Source: UBA2279 sp041595875
GTDB taxonomy: Bacteria; Actinomycetota; Coriobacteriia; Anaerosomatales; Anaerosomataceae
Reading direction: 5' to 3'
Assembly (NCBI GenBank): GCA_041595875.1
Contig: JBFHJN010000077.1
Coordinates: forward strand, 1 to 8,874
Length of the DNA: 8,874 nt
Each line of letters opens with the position of its first letter. Positions within the stretch are counted from its first letter, which is position 1. A program made the translations under genes and the position numbers. Of this stretch, positions 1 to 5,094 are shown one piece after another. Under the pieces are notes generated by a model. That model saw nothing but the letters and a program-made list of their open reading frames with translations, was not told the origin of the DNA and did no database searches.

Positions 1-13
1 CCTGGAGACGTAG

Positions 14-196
14 ATGGCTGACGACGTTGACATCGCCAACGAGGGTTACGCTGTACTATTGGCACACCGGATCCAGGCCGACGCGAAAGAGATCCCGCCG
101 GGGGTGCCTGGCGATTGCGATTTGTGCGGCGAGTACAGCTCGCGACTGATCGGCGGAGCTTGCGCACCGTGCCGGGACAAATACGACTTACCTTGA
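14..196 (+). CDS. TraR/DksA-type zinc-finger protein, 60 aa
   Basis: This is a short protein with a four-cysteine zinc knuckle: C35-x2-C38, then C50-x2-C53. The N-terminus (MADDVDIANE) followed by a proline-rich turn (IPPGVPG) just before the first CxxC is the usual layout of the short phage TraR/DksA-like proteins. By family knowledge, TraR and DksA proteins act on RNA polymerase through its secondary channel. This copy is too short to contain the long coiled coil of DksA, so an effect on host polymerase is only an inference. A GGAG at 4-7 lies seven bases before the ATG and supports the start. The next gene follows after 10 bases on the same strand, so the two are probably co-transcribed from a promoter outside the window. 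Confidence 0.8.
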   Translation: MADDVDIANEGYAVLLAHRIQADAKEIPPGVPGDCDLCGEYSSRLIGGACAPCRDKYDLP

Positions 197-206
197 GGAC
201 GACACA

Positions 207-410
207 ATGAACGCACAAGAATTCGAGGAGTGGCAGGACACGATGGGCTACTCCGACGCCGAAGCTGCACAGGCCTTGGGCCTGTCCGTATCGACCGTGC
301 GCAACTACCGACGCGGCAAGCGGCCGGACGCCGCCGACGTCGTGATCCCTAAGACCGTTGAACTCGCCTGCGCACACCTGAAAGCGACCCGGCTGGCCGA
401 GTCGCTCTGA
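207..410 (+). CDS. Small helix-turn-helix DNA-binding protein, 67 aa
   Basis: This small protein is almost entirely one helix-turn-helix. Residues 14-40 read as helix, turn and recognition helix (SDAEAAQALGLS, then VSTVRNYRRGKRP), followed by a helical tail (ELACAHLKATRL). It resembles the short XRE-like or Cro-like regulators found in phages and plasmids, but its target cannot be read from the sequence. GAGGA at 195-199 sits at a normal distance before the ATG and overlaps the stop region of the upstream zinc-finger gene, so the two are likely translated together. Its last 62 bases overlap the 3' end of the leftward winged-helix gene. I am sure of the coding call and moderately sure of DNA binding. 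Confidence 0.78.
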   Translation: MNAQEFEEWQDTMGYSDAEAAQALGLSVSTVRNYRRGKRPDAADVVIPKTVELACAHLKATRLAESL

Positions 411-705
411 GCGCCCAGCCGCTGATGACGTCGAACACGTCCTGCGGCTGGCTCACCGGCGCCGCAACCCGATAGCGGCGCTGGGTTTCCGTCGCCCGCG
501 CTTTACCCCTGACGGGCACGACGGTTTCCTCCACCACCCCCCTCTGCACCAGCCGACGCAGCGCAAAGGCGAGCGGCCGGTATCGGTATCCCATGCTGTC
601 GGCCAGCTGCACCGCGCCGATCCACTCCTCGTCACAGCACAGCAGTGCGACGTAGGCCAGCAAATCGTTGAGCTCGTTGGTCAGTCGGCGACGGTTCGGC
701 TGCAC
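349..705 (-). CDS. Winged-helix-like protein, last gene of leftward operon, 118 aa
   Basis: This leftward gene starts with GTG at 705-703, inside the last 25 bases of the helicase gene. The start is set by a strong GGAGGA ribosome site in the minus-strand sequence about eight bases before it. Residues about 12-80 look like a winged helix: helices around LNDLLAYVALLCCDEEWIG, then QLADSMGYRYRPLAFALRRL and VQRGVVEE, followed by a basic beta-hairpin (VPVRGKARATETQRRYRV). This suggests nucleic-acid binding. The last 30 residues are basic, look disordered, and are encoded by DNA shared with the opposing gene at 207-410. The true family is not recognised. Position behind nuclease and helicase suggests a replication accessory or regulator, but that is inference. 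Confidence 0.66.
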   Translation of the reverse strand: MQPNRRRLTNELNDLLAYVALLCCDEEWIGAVQLADSMGYRYRPLAFALRRLVQRGVVEETVVPVRGKARATETQRRYRVAAPVSQPQDVFDVISGWALRATRPAGSLSGVRRRVQRS

Positions 706-2117
706 ACGAGATCCTCCAGGGTGATGGACAGCGCGTCGATCAAGTGCGCCTCTTCTGCCAGGCGCTCCCCCCGGACTTGCAGCATCGTCTCTTCAACGGT
801 GCCCCGGGCGACGCACACGTAGTTCATGACCGGATCCCGGCGGCCCGAACGGTGCAGCCGCTTGATCCCCTGGTTCCAGTGCAACGCGTTGGCTGACTGG
901 CCGAACCAGAACATGCCCGAGTCGGGCGCCTCTTGCAGGTTCACGCCGGCGGCCAGCGAGTCGGGGTGGGCGATGAGCTCGGATATGTCTCCCCGGTTCC
1001 AGGCCTGCTCGAGGTTGCCGCGGAACTTGTTGGCGACCGTCGCTTTGGGGAAGAGCCGCTTGACCCGGGCTACGTCCGGCTGATAGGTCGTCCAGATCAG
1101 GAGCGGGCCCGGGTGCCCTTCCCGAATCTCGGCCAGCGCCTCGAGCTTGGCCTGGTGCAACTCGTGCCAGCCGCCCTCCTCGTCGAAGACCAAGCCGCAC
1201 GCAATTTGGGCGAGCTTGTTGTAGAGCACGCCGGCATTGACCGCGACCGCGTCCAGGTTGTCAGCGAGCGGCAGCAGCAAATCGCGCTCCATCCTGCGAT
1301 AGGGCTCCATGGGGATCTCGACCCCCACCTCTCGCGTGACCAGCGGCGGCAGGCTCAGCCAGTCCGACTCCCGCAGCGTCACGAGCTTGCCGCGGCAGCG
1401 CTCGATGATGATGTCCAGGGCGCCGGGCTGCAGCCGGTAGGAGTACACCTTGCCCTGGCGTCGATTGACCTTGTCCGGCTCCATGTAGCGCAGTCGGAAG
1501 GTGCCCAGGTCGGTGCCCAGCGCCTCGCCCCCGTCGACGAGCAGCATCTGGGCCCACAGCTTCTCGGCGCTGTTGCCCAGGGGCGTGCCGTTGGCCAGCA
1601 CCAGGCGCGGCTTGAGCTTGGCGCGGATGGCCTGGGCGACCAGGAATCGCTTCGACTCCAGGTCCGAAAAGGCCCACGACTCGTCGAGCACGAGCACGTC
1701 ACAGGGCATCCCCGCCTCGCCCAGCGCCAGCGCCAGCGGGTGGAAGTTGTCCTTGCTGACGAGGTTGATCTGGGCGCCCACCTCGCGCACGCGCGCCCGC
1801 AGCGCAGCTGGATCCTGGACTCGGAGCCGGTTGTCCTCGCGCTGGTAAAAGCCGAGCTCCCGCGCGTCCCAGACGTGGTACGACAGGCGCCGGAAGTCCG
1901 ACCACTTGGCGATCTCGTTGGGCCAAGTGTCCGTGGCCACGATCTTGGGCGCGACGATCCACGCGGTGCTGGCTTCGAACCGATCGAAGAAGAGCTGATC
2001 GAGCGCGTCGAGAATCGCCGCGGTCTTGCCCAGTCCGGGAGGCGCGGCCAGCAGCACGTCACCTTGGAGGATCCGCTCCGTCATCAGCGTTTGGTACGGG
2101 CGCCCGGCGTACTGCAT
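681..2117 (-). CDS. SNF2/DEAD-like superfamily 2 helicase, 478 aa
   Basis: A superfamily 2 helicase/translocase of the SNF2-like type common in phage replication modules. Near the N-terminus an aromatic-glutamine pair (Y8, Q9) precedes Walker A, APPGLGKT at residues 25-32. Motif II is LDES at 144-147, a variant of DEAH/DEAD. Motif III-like NGTP is at 176-179. The C-terminal RecA-like lobe has an LIWTTYQPDV strand, AAGVNLQEA as motif V, and QGIKRLHRSGR as the arginine-finger motif VI. Length is typical for phage SNF2-type proteins. It probably remodels or unwinds DNA during replication or recombination. The ATG overlaps the stop of the VRR-NUC gene by one base (TGATG) with no strong ribosome site, so translation is likely coupled. 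The VRR-NUC/SNF2 pairing is common in phages. Confidence 0.93.
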   Translation of the reverse strand: MQYAGRPYQTLMTERILQGDVLLAAPPGLGKTAAILDALDQLFFDRFEASTAWIVAPKIVATDTWPNEIAKWSDFRRLSYHVWDARELGFYQREDNRLRVQDPAALRARVREVGAQINLVSKDNFHPLALALGEAGMPCDVLVLDESWAFSDLESKRFLVAQAIRAKLKPRLVLANGTPLGNSAEKLWAQMLLVDGGEALGTDLGTFRLRYMEPDKVNRRQGKVYSYRLQPGALDIIIERCRGKLVTLRESDWLSLPPLVTREVGVEIPMEPYRRMERDLLLPLADNLDAVAVNAGVLYNKLAQIACGLVFDEEGGWHELHQAKLEALAEIREGHPGPLLIWTTYQPDVARVKRLFPKATVANKFRGNLEQAWNRGDISELIAHPDSLAAGVNLQEAPDSGMFWFGQSANALHWNQGIKRLHRSGRRDPVMNYVCVARGTVEETMLQVRGERLAEEAHLIDALSITLEDLVCSRTVAD

Positions 2118-2413
2118 CAGCGCACCACTTCGTGCAGGAAAACCTCGATGCCGTGGTCGTCGCGGATCACTCGCGCATCAAAGCCCAGGCTCTGCAGGAT
2201 CCGGATCTCCCGTGCCTGCAGCGGCGCGACGCGTCCGCGGCGACCGTTCTTCAGCTCGACAAAGGCGGCGCGCCCGCCCGGCATGAGCACCAGCCGATCC
2301 GGCGCCCCGCCGCTGCCGTCAAAGACGAGCTTGCGCACTTGGCACCCCAGCGCCTCGACGGCCCGCACGAAGCGCCCCTCAAGATCCGTTTCCTGCTCGC
2401 GATCCTCGATCAT
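2117..2413 (-). CDS. VRR-NUC domain nuclease, 98 aa
   Basis: A stand-alone VRR-NUC domain, a minimal PD-(D/E)XK nuclease. Visible catalytic residues are E12 in the first helix, D39 in GGAPDRLVL, E53 and K55 in the FVELK strand, and Q66 in the helix after it. The final beta strand is FDARVIRD. About 100 residues is the normal size for phage VRR-NUC proteins. By family knowledge, such domains cleave branched or structured DNA, sometimes as Holliday-junction resolvases; the substrate here is inferred. It sits between the CII-like regulator and the helicase. Its ATG shares one base with the preceding stop (TAATG), and its own stop shares one base with the helicase start, so the three are translationally coupled. 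Confidence 0.93.
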   Translation of the reverse strand: MIEDREQETDLEGRFVRAVEALGCQVRKLVFDGSGGAPDRLVLMPGGRAAFVELKNGRRGRVAPLQAREIRILQSLGFDARVIRDDHGIEVFLHEVVR

Positions 2414-2658
2414 TACAACACCTGTTTGAGCACCCGCCTCAGATCATCGACGTGGCCGGCTTCGACCACCTCGAGCCCGAGCAACTCGAGCAGGCGGGTG
2501 AATTTGGGAAGATGGTCGTTGAGCAGGCGGCTCAGCTCGGTGTCGCTGAGCTCGGCGTCCAGCGCCAGGCGCTTGTGCTGCCCATAGGCAGCCAGGGCGG
2601 CCCGCACGCGGGTCGCTGAAACCTCCCGCAAGTCTTTTTCAGGTGGTTTCACCGACAT
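2413..2658 (-). CDS. CII-family phage transcription regulator, 81 aa
   Basis: This 81-residue protein matches the CII family of lambdoid phages. A helical N-terminal part (ATRVRAALAAYGQHKRLAL) leads into a helix-turn-helix and then the diagnostic HLPKFTRLLELLGLEVV, comparable to the WIPKFSMLLAVLEWGVV stretch of lambda CII as I recall it. In lambda, CII is a tetrameric activator of the establishment-lysogeny promoters. Here it lies directly after the Cro-like gene (4-base gap), as in lambda, which supports a role in the lysogeny decision. The helix-turn-helix reads LSDTELSRLLNDHL, so its DNA site is likely unlike lambda's. It lacks the longer C-terminal tail that targets lambda CII for FtsH degradation, so its turnover may differ (inference). 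Confidence 0.82.
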   Translation of the reverse strand: MSVKPPEKDLREVSATRVRAALAAYGQHKRLALDAELSDTELSRLLNDHLPKFTRLLELLGLEVVEAGHVDDLRRVLKQVL

Positions 2659-2662
2659 CGGG

Positions 2663-2905
2663 CTAGGCTTTCACCGTCGCATCCCGCTGCCACTCGACAC
2701 TCGGCTGAAAGACCTCCCGGGTGTAGGGCGTACCGTCGGACCGGGTCAGGCCTTTTTCCTGGCACATCACCTCGACCGTCGGGCAATAGGCGACAGGAAC
2801 CGACGTCCAGTGGCTGACTGCGCTGTGGCTGATTCCGAAGCGCTTGCCCACCACAGTGGGGCCGCCGAGGGCCTGGATCAGGTTTCGAAGTTCGGAGCGT
2901 TTCAT
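2663..2905 (-). CDS. Cro-like/YdaS-type repressor, 80 aa
   Basis: This is the first gene of the leftward operon, divergent from the large repressor, which is the classical place of Cro. Residues 1-40 form a compact helix-turn-helix: MKRSELRNLIQALGGPTVVG, then KRFGISHSAVSHW. The following VPVAYCPTVEVMCQ resembles the segment 'P..RCP.IE' of YdaS/Cro-like proteins, and the tail TREVFQPSVEW resembles their usual ending 'LRPDVDW'. It probably binds the operators between 2906 and 3070 and represses the lysogenic repressor during lytic growth; that role is inferred from position. No good Shine-Dalgarno sequence precedes the ATG (minus strand ...AGATAACGCCCC-ATG), so initiation may be weak or the start slightly different. 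Confidence 0.8.
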   Translation of the reverse strand: MKRSELRNLIQALGGPTVVGKRFGISHSAVSHWTSVPVAYCPTVEVMCQEKGLTRSDGTPYTREVFQPSVEWQRDATVKA

Positions 2906-2922
2906 GGGGCGTTATCTAGTAG

Positions 2923-2937
2923 GTGAGATGTGCTCAC
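2923..2937. promoter_or_regulatory. Operator dyad 1, GTGAGATGTGCTCAC
   Basis: A perfect inverted repeat GTGAG/CTCAC with a five-base spacer. It lies 18 bases upstream of the leftward Cro-like start. The same arms and spacing recur at 3850-3864 and 6912-6926, and with one or two changes elsewhere, so it is the likely binding site of the repressor and/or the Cro-like protein. Confidence 0.72.
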
Positions 2938-2959
2938 ATACTAGCAAATTCGGCGCCGT

Positions 2960-2974
2960 GTGAGTACATCGCAC
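2960..2974. promoter_or_regulatory. Operator dyad 2, GTGAGTACATCGCAC
   Basis: The left arm is a perfect GTGAG and the right arm CGCAC differs from CTCAC by one base. It lies 37 bases (centre to centre) from operator 1 in the divergent promoter. The surrounding CCGTG/CACGG also forms a dyad (2956-2976). Confidence 0.65.
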
Positions 2975-3070
2975 GGTGACACGGAGTCGTCCTGTCGCAC
3001 ACACTGACCACCAACAAGACCCAATAACCGGCGAGGAAATACCCAGGCACCTGACGCGAAGGAGTACAGC

Positions 3071-3823
3071 ATGGCCCACACTGCCCACGACGAGCCCACG
3101 ACGCTCTTCACATCCATGGCATCCCGACTGCGCGCGGCGCGTAAGCGCCTGAAGCTGACCCAGCAACAAGTAGCAGACCACCTGTCTGTCGATCGCACCG
3201 CGGTGCTCAAGTGGGAGTCCCAGTCGCCGAGCCAGAGCACGAAGCCCGAGCGCGATCGACTCTTCGAGCTGGCCAAGCTGTACCGGGTCGAAGTGGACTG
3301 GCTGCTCTCGGATGGCGGGTCGGAGGCGCTCCCGCCGCTGCTGCCCGACATCGTCCCGCTTCGCGAGGCGCGCGAGGCGCCGCCGGCGGAAACCTGGGGC
3401 CACCTGTCGCGGACGTGGTGGGACGCGGTGGAAGGCAAGCTGCGCACCCGGCGCACCGACACCTGGTCCAAGGCCGTGAAGCAACCTTCGGTGCCCGCCT
3501 GGCAGAAACCCCTCGTGCCGGACTTCACAACTGCGCGCAGCTGCGTGACGGTGCTGAGCTTGCCGCGCCCCTACTACTACGTCTTCGTGCAGCAGCTCGC
3601 ACAACTCCACGCCTTCGCCACAGTGCGCAAACACGCCGGCCGCCGGGCTGCGCTCTTCTGGCTGCCGGCCAAGAAGGATGTACCCAAGCATCTGCAGGAC
3701 GAAGTGCCGCAGTTCGATGATCTACAGGACCGGATCCACGAGCTGGCCAGCGCGCTCGGCATCGAGTACTACGTCGTGACGAGCAAGGAAGAAGCCGTCG
3801 AGTACCTCGCGCAAATTTTGTGA
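3071..3823 (+). CDS. Phage repressor with XRE helix-turn-helix and unrecognised C-terminal domain, 250 aa
   Basis: Residues about 18-75 are a clear XRE/Cro-CI helix-turn-helix (ASRLRAARKRLKLTQQQVAD, then VDRTAVLKWE and LFELAKLYRVEVDWLL). Size and position make it the probable lysogenic repressor, facing the Cro-like gene. The C-terminal half is unusual: I see no LexA/S24 peptidase features, meaning no Ala-Gly cleavage site and no Ser/Lys dyad in the usual context. Residues about 155-250 instead look like a small alpha/beta domain (RSCVTVLSLPRPYYYVF, RRAALFWLPA, GIEYYVVTSKEEAVEYL). It may therefore be induced by something other than RecA-driven self-cleavage. The ATG is preceded by AAGGAG at 3059-3064. 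A weaker in-frame start exists at M16. Likely target: the GTGAG-N5-CTCAC dyads around it. Confidence 0.85.
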   Translation: MAHTAHDEPTTLFTSMASRLRAARKRLKLTQQQVADHLSVDRTAVLKWESQSPSQSTKPERDRLFELAKLYRVEVDWLLSDGGSEALPPLLPDIVPLREAREAPPAETWGHLSRTWWDAVEGKLRTRRTDTWSKAVKQPSVPAWQKPLVPDFTTARSCVTVLSLPRPYYYVFVQQLAQLHAFATVRKHAGRRAALFWLPAKKDVPKHLQDEVPQFDDLQDRIHELASALGIEYYVVTSKEEAVEYLAQIL

Positions 3824-3831
3824 GGAGGGGC

Positions 3832-3861
3832 TTGCACCGCAGTGATAACGTGAGCTAGACT
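3832..3861 (+). promoter_or_regulatory. Candidate rightward promoter (TTGCAC-N18-TAGACT)
   Basis: TTGCAC at 3832-3837 and TAGACT at 3856-3861 each match the sigma-70 consensus at four of six positions, with an 18-base spacer. The -10 lies inside operator dyad 3, so a bound repressor would block it. The expected start near 3868 coincides with the first base of the left arm of the 24-base inverted repeat. This is a prediction by eye. Confidence 0.4.
3835..3852 (+). repeat. 18-base element, copy 1
   Basis: CACCGCAGTGATAACGTG. It differs from copy 3 by two bases (T for C and A for G). Together with the operator that follows, it forms a module of about 30 bases that is repeated at 3968-3997. Confidence 0.7.
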
Positions 3862-3864
3862 CAC
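3850..3864. promoter_or_regulatory. Operator dyad 3, GTGAGCTAGACTCAC
   Basis: A perfect GTGAG/CTCAC dyad with a five-base spacer, 27 bases after the repressor stop. It covers the candidate -10 TAGACT and is directly preceded by a copy of the 18-base element CACCGCAGTGATAACGTG, which overlaps its first bases. Confidence 0.72.
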
Positions 3865-3866
3865 AC

Positions 3867-3985
3867 CACGTCATCGCTGCGGTGGCCGCCTCGGTGCCCT
3901 TCCCTGCCGGCAACCCACAGCAGCCGTCTCCCTGCTGTCGCGCCGCAGCTCCCTCCCCCGGGGCGGCCACCGCAGCGATGACGTG
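3867..3985 (+). repeat. 24-base perfect inverted repeat with 71-base loop
   Basis: The left arm is 3867-3890 and the right arm 3962-3985; I checked all 24 positions as exact reverse complements. The left arm contains the inverted copy 2 of the 18-base element, and the right arm contains direct copy 3. The loop (3891-3961) includes a second hairpin, ACAGCAG/CTGCTGT at 3917-3923 and 3932-3938. There is no U-run after either arm, so it does not look like a simple terminator. Confidence 0.75.
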
Positions 3986-3997
3986 AGTACGTAGCAC
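3983..3997. promoter_or_regulatory. Operator-like dyad 4, GTGAGTACGTAGCAC
   Basis: The left arm is a perfect GTGAG and the right arm AGCAC differs from CTCAC at two positions. It abuts copy 3 of the 18-base element (CACCGCAGCGATGACGTG), exactly as operator 3 abuts copy 1, so the two modules look duplicated. It lies 36 bases upstream of the 51-aa gene. Confidence 0.55.
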
Positions 3998-4033
3998 TAT
4001 TTGATATCTGCGATATTTCGACAAGGACCAACC

Positions 4034-4189
4034 ATGGACCAAGCCAAAGTCGAGGCCGCCAAGGCCTGGCTCGGGGAGGCGTGGGTTCTGCACCCGCGCT
4101 ACCAGCCCGAGCAACACCCCGCGCACCGCGCCCGCGGTGCCTACGTCTTGCAGCAGTACTTCGCCCAGCGCGGGAGGCCGCTGCAATGA
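4034..4189 (+). CDS. Small hypothetical phage protein, 51 aa
   Basis: I do not recognise the family. The protein (MDQAKVEAAKAWLGEAWVLH and on) is short, soluble and rich in Ala, Arg, Gln and Tyr, with two probable helices (residues 2-14 and 35-45) around a proline/histidine-rich turn. I chose ATG 4034 because CAAGGA (4022-4027) lies at a suitable distance upstream. The frame can be extended back to a TTG at 4001, but that would run through the A/T-rich leader and has no ribosome site. The stop overlaps the next start (ATGA), so it is coupled to the repeat protein downstream. Its place as first gene of the rightward operon suggests an early function, which is inference. Confidence 0.66.
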   Translation: MDQAKVEAAKAWLGEAWVLHPRYQPEQHPAHRARGAYVLQQYFAQRGRPLQ

Positions 4190-5094
4190 AGCCCCCCTAC
4201 GTCGTGAAACAAGGCTCGCGCACCGCCATCGTACTGCTCGAGCTCAGCGACCGGGGTGCGGCCATCGAGATGTCCGAAGGACCGCTTGTCATCAACAGCG
4301 CATTTGATCTGGCGCAATGGCAACCCTTCGACTACTCGGTAGAACGGGCCGCTGCGTCGTATCTGAAGCACCATGCTGGGCTGTCGCCGGATGCGCGCCG
4401 CGCACTGGCCGCTATAATCCCCGCCTCGCCGGCGGGAGATGCCCAGAACCCCAAGCACCCACCCATCGCACCCAATCAAGGAGCACAGATGTCCATCGAG
4501 CACACATTCACGCGAATCGCCGACGCCCTCGAAGCGCTGGTGAACCTGCAGACCGGCGCCAATCTGGAGCTTGAGCGGATCGCCGCCGCGGTGAGCAACG
4601 ACGTACCCATCATCACGTCGGACACCGTCGAGGCGATCGACAAGGTGGCCAGCAAGGGCCGCCGCCGCAAGGCCGAGGTGAAGGAAGAGCCCAAGGCCGA
4701 GGTGAAGGAAGAGCCCAAGGCCGAGGTGAAGGAAGAGCCCAAGGCCGAGCCGAAGGAAGAGCCCAAGGCCGAGGTGAAGGAAGAGCCCAAGGCCGAGGTG
4801 AAGGAAGAGCCCAAGGCCGAGGTGAAGGAAGAGCCCAAGGCCGAGGTGAAGGTGACGGCTGACTCGAAGGTCCAGCACGAGGCCCGGATCAAGGCGGTCC
4901 AGGCGGTGGCGGCCGAGCGGCTGCGCTACATCACGTCCCACGGGATGACGGCCGATGCCGGGCGCGAGCTGGTGGTCGGCACGATCAAGTCCTTCGGTGG
5001 GGATCACATCTCGAAGGTACCGGTCGAGAAGCTCGACGCGCTCGAGGAGGCCCTGCGCAAGCTGGACGTGACTGTCTCGGCCGAGGATCTGTAA
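4186..5094 (+). CDS. Protein with (AEVKEEPK)n tandem repeats, 302 aa, possible internal start
   Basis: Three parts are visible. Residues 1-101 are an N-terminal unit of mixed alpha/beta character ending in a proline-rich linker. Residues 102-162 form a helical segment beginning MSIEHTFTRIADALEALVNL. Residues 163-222 are a charged tandem repeat of AEVKEEPK. The C-terminal 70 residues are helical (KAVQAVAAERLRYITSHG, GRELVVGTIKSFGGDHI, VEKLDALEEALRKL), reminiscent of a small domain that ends several phage replication or recombination accessory proteins, but I cannot name it. GGGAGG at 4172-4177 supports the start, and the ATG overlaps the upstream stop. A second start at 4489 has an excellent AAGGAG, so a 201-aa form is likely. 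Its stop overlaps the DUF2800 start, placing it in the replication operon, perhaps as a tether. Confidence 0.78.
   Translation: MKPPYVVKQGSRTAIVLLELSDRGAAIEMSEGPLVINSAFDLAQWQPFDYSVERAAASYLKHHAGLSPDARRALAAIIPASPAGDAQNPKHPPIAPNQGAQMSIEHTFTRIADALEALVNLQTGANLELERIAAAVSNDVPIITSDTVEAIDKVASKGRRRKAEVKEEPKAEVKEEPKAEVKEEPKAEPKEEPKAEVKEEPKAEVKEEPKAEVKEEPKAEVKVTADSKVQHEARIKAVQAVAAERLRYITSHGMTADAGRELVVGTIKSFGGDHISKVPVEKLDALEEALRKLDVTVSAEDL
4478..4491 (+). promoter_or_regulatory. Strong internal ribosome site and in-frame ATG at 4489
   Basis: AAGGAG at 4478-4483 followed by a five-base spacer and ATG at 4489 is the best Shine-Dalgarno/ATG pair in this operon, yet it lies in the middle of an open frame. 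It would give a 201-aa protein starting MSIEHTF. Upstream, TATAAT at 4413-4418 matches a consensus -10 but has no clear -35. Confidence 0.6.
4672..4851 (+). repeat. 24-base tandem repeat, 7.5 copies, coding for AEVKEEPK
   Basis: Seven full 24-base units (4672-4839) plus half a unit (4840-4851) encode AEVKEEPK repeated in frame. The units are nearly identical in DNA; the fourth has CCG for GTG and reads AEPKEEPK. Such identity points to recent expansion by slippage or recombination. The product would be an extended, highly charged Lys/Glu/Pro linker. Confidence 0.95.

Larger units (their letters stand above)
2906..3070. promoter_or_regulatory. Divergent promoter/operator region of the lysogeny switch
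   Basis: This 165-base gap separates the divergent Cro-like and repressor genes and contains two copies of the GTGAG-N5-C(T/G)CAC dyad (2923-2937 and 2960-2974), 37 bases apart centre to centre. On the minus strand, TAGTAT just upstream of the first dyad is a possible -10 for the leftward operon, so a protein bound at 2923-2937 would cover its start point. I see no convincing -35 partner. For the rightward repressor promoter I see only weak candidates. The repressor start is well supported by AAGGAG at 3059-3064. Confidence 0.7.
3824..4033 (+). promoter_or_regulatory. Repeat-rich regulatory region ahead of rightward replication genes
   Basis: This 210-base stretch has no gene. It holds a candidate promoter (3832-3861), two operator dyads (3850-3864, 3983-3997), and three copies of an 18-base element (consensus CACCGCAGYGATRACGTG), the middle one inverted. 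A 24-base perfect inverted repeat and a smaller hairpin (3917-3938) lie inside. A short A/T-rich patch follows (3997-4020) before the next gene. It may be a controlled 5' leader, a replication origin, or both; the sequence does not decide between them. Confidence 0.6.

Noticed and set aside
933..2429. Long plus-strand frame opposite the helicase and VRR-NUC genes (498 codons)
   Set aside because: It is a mirror frame of two well-recognised genes, with His/Arg/Gln/Leu-biased, family-less sequence, as expected in GC-rich DNA.
4141..5007. Minus-strand frame with repeated LGLGLFLH units (288 codons)
   Set aside because: It is the antisense of the AEVKEEPK repeat gene, which has good ribosome sites and operon overlaps; the antisense frame has neither.
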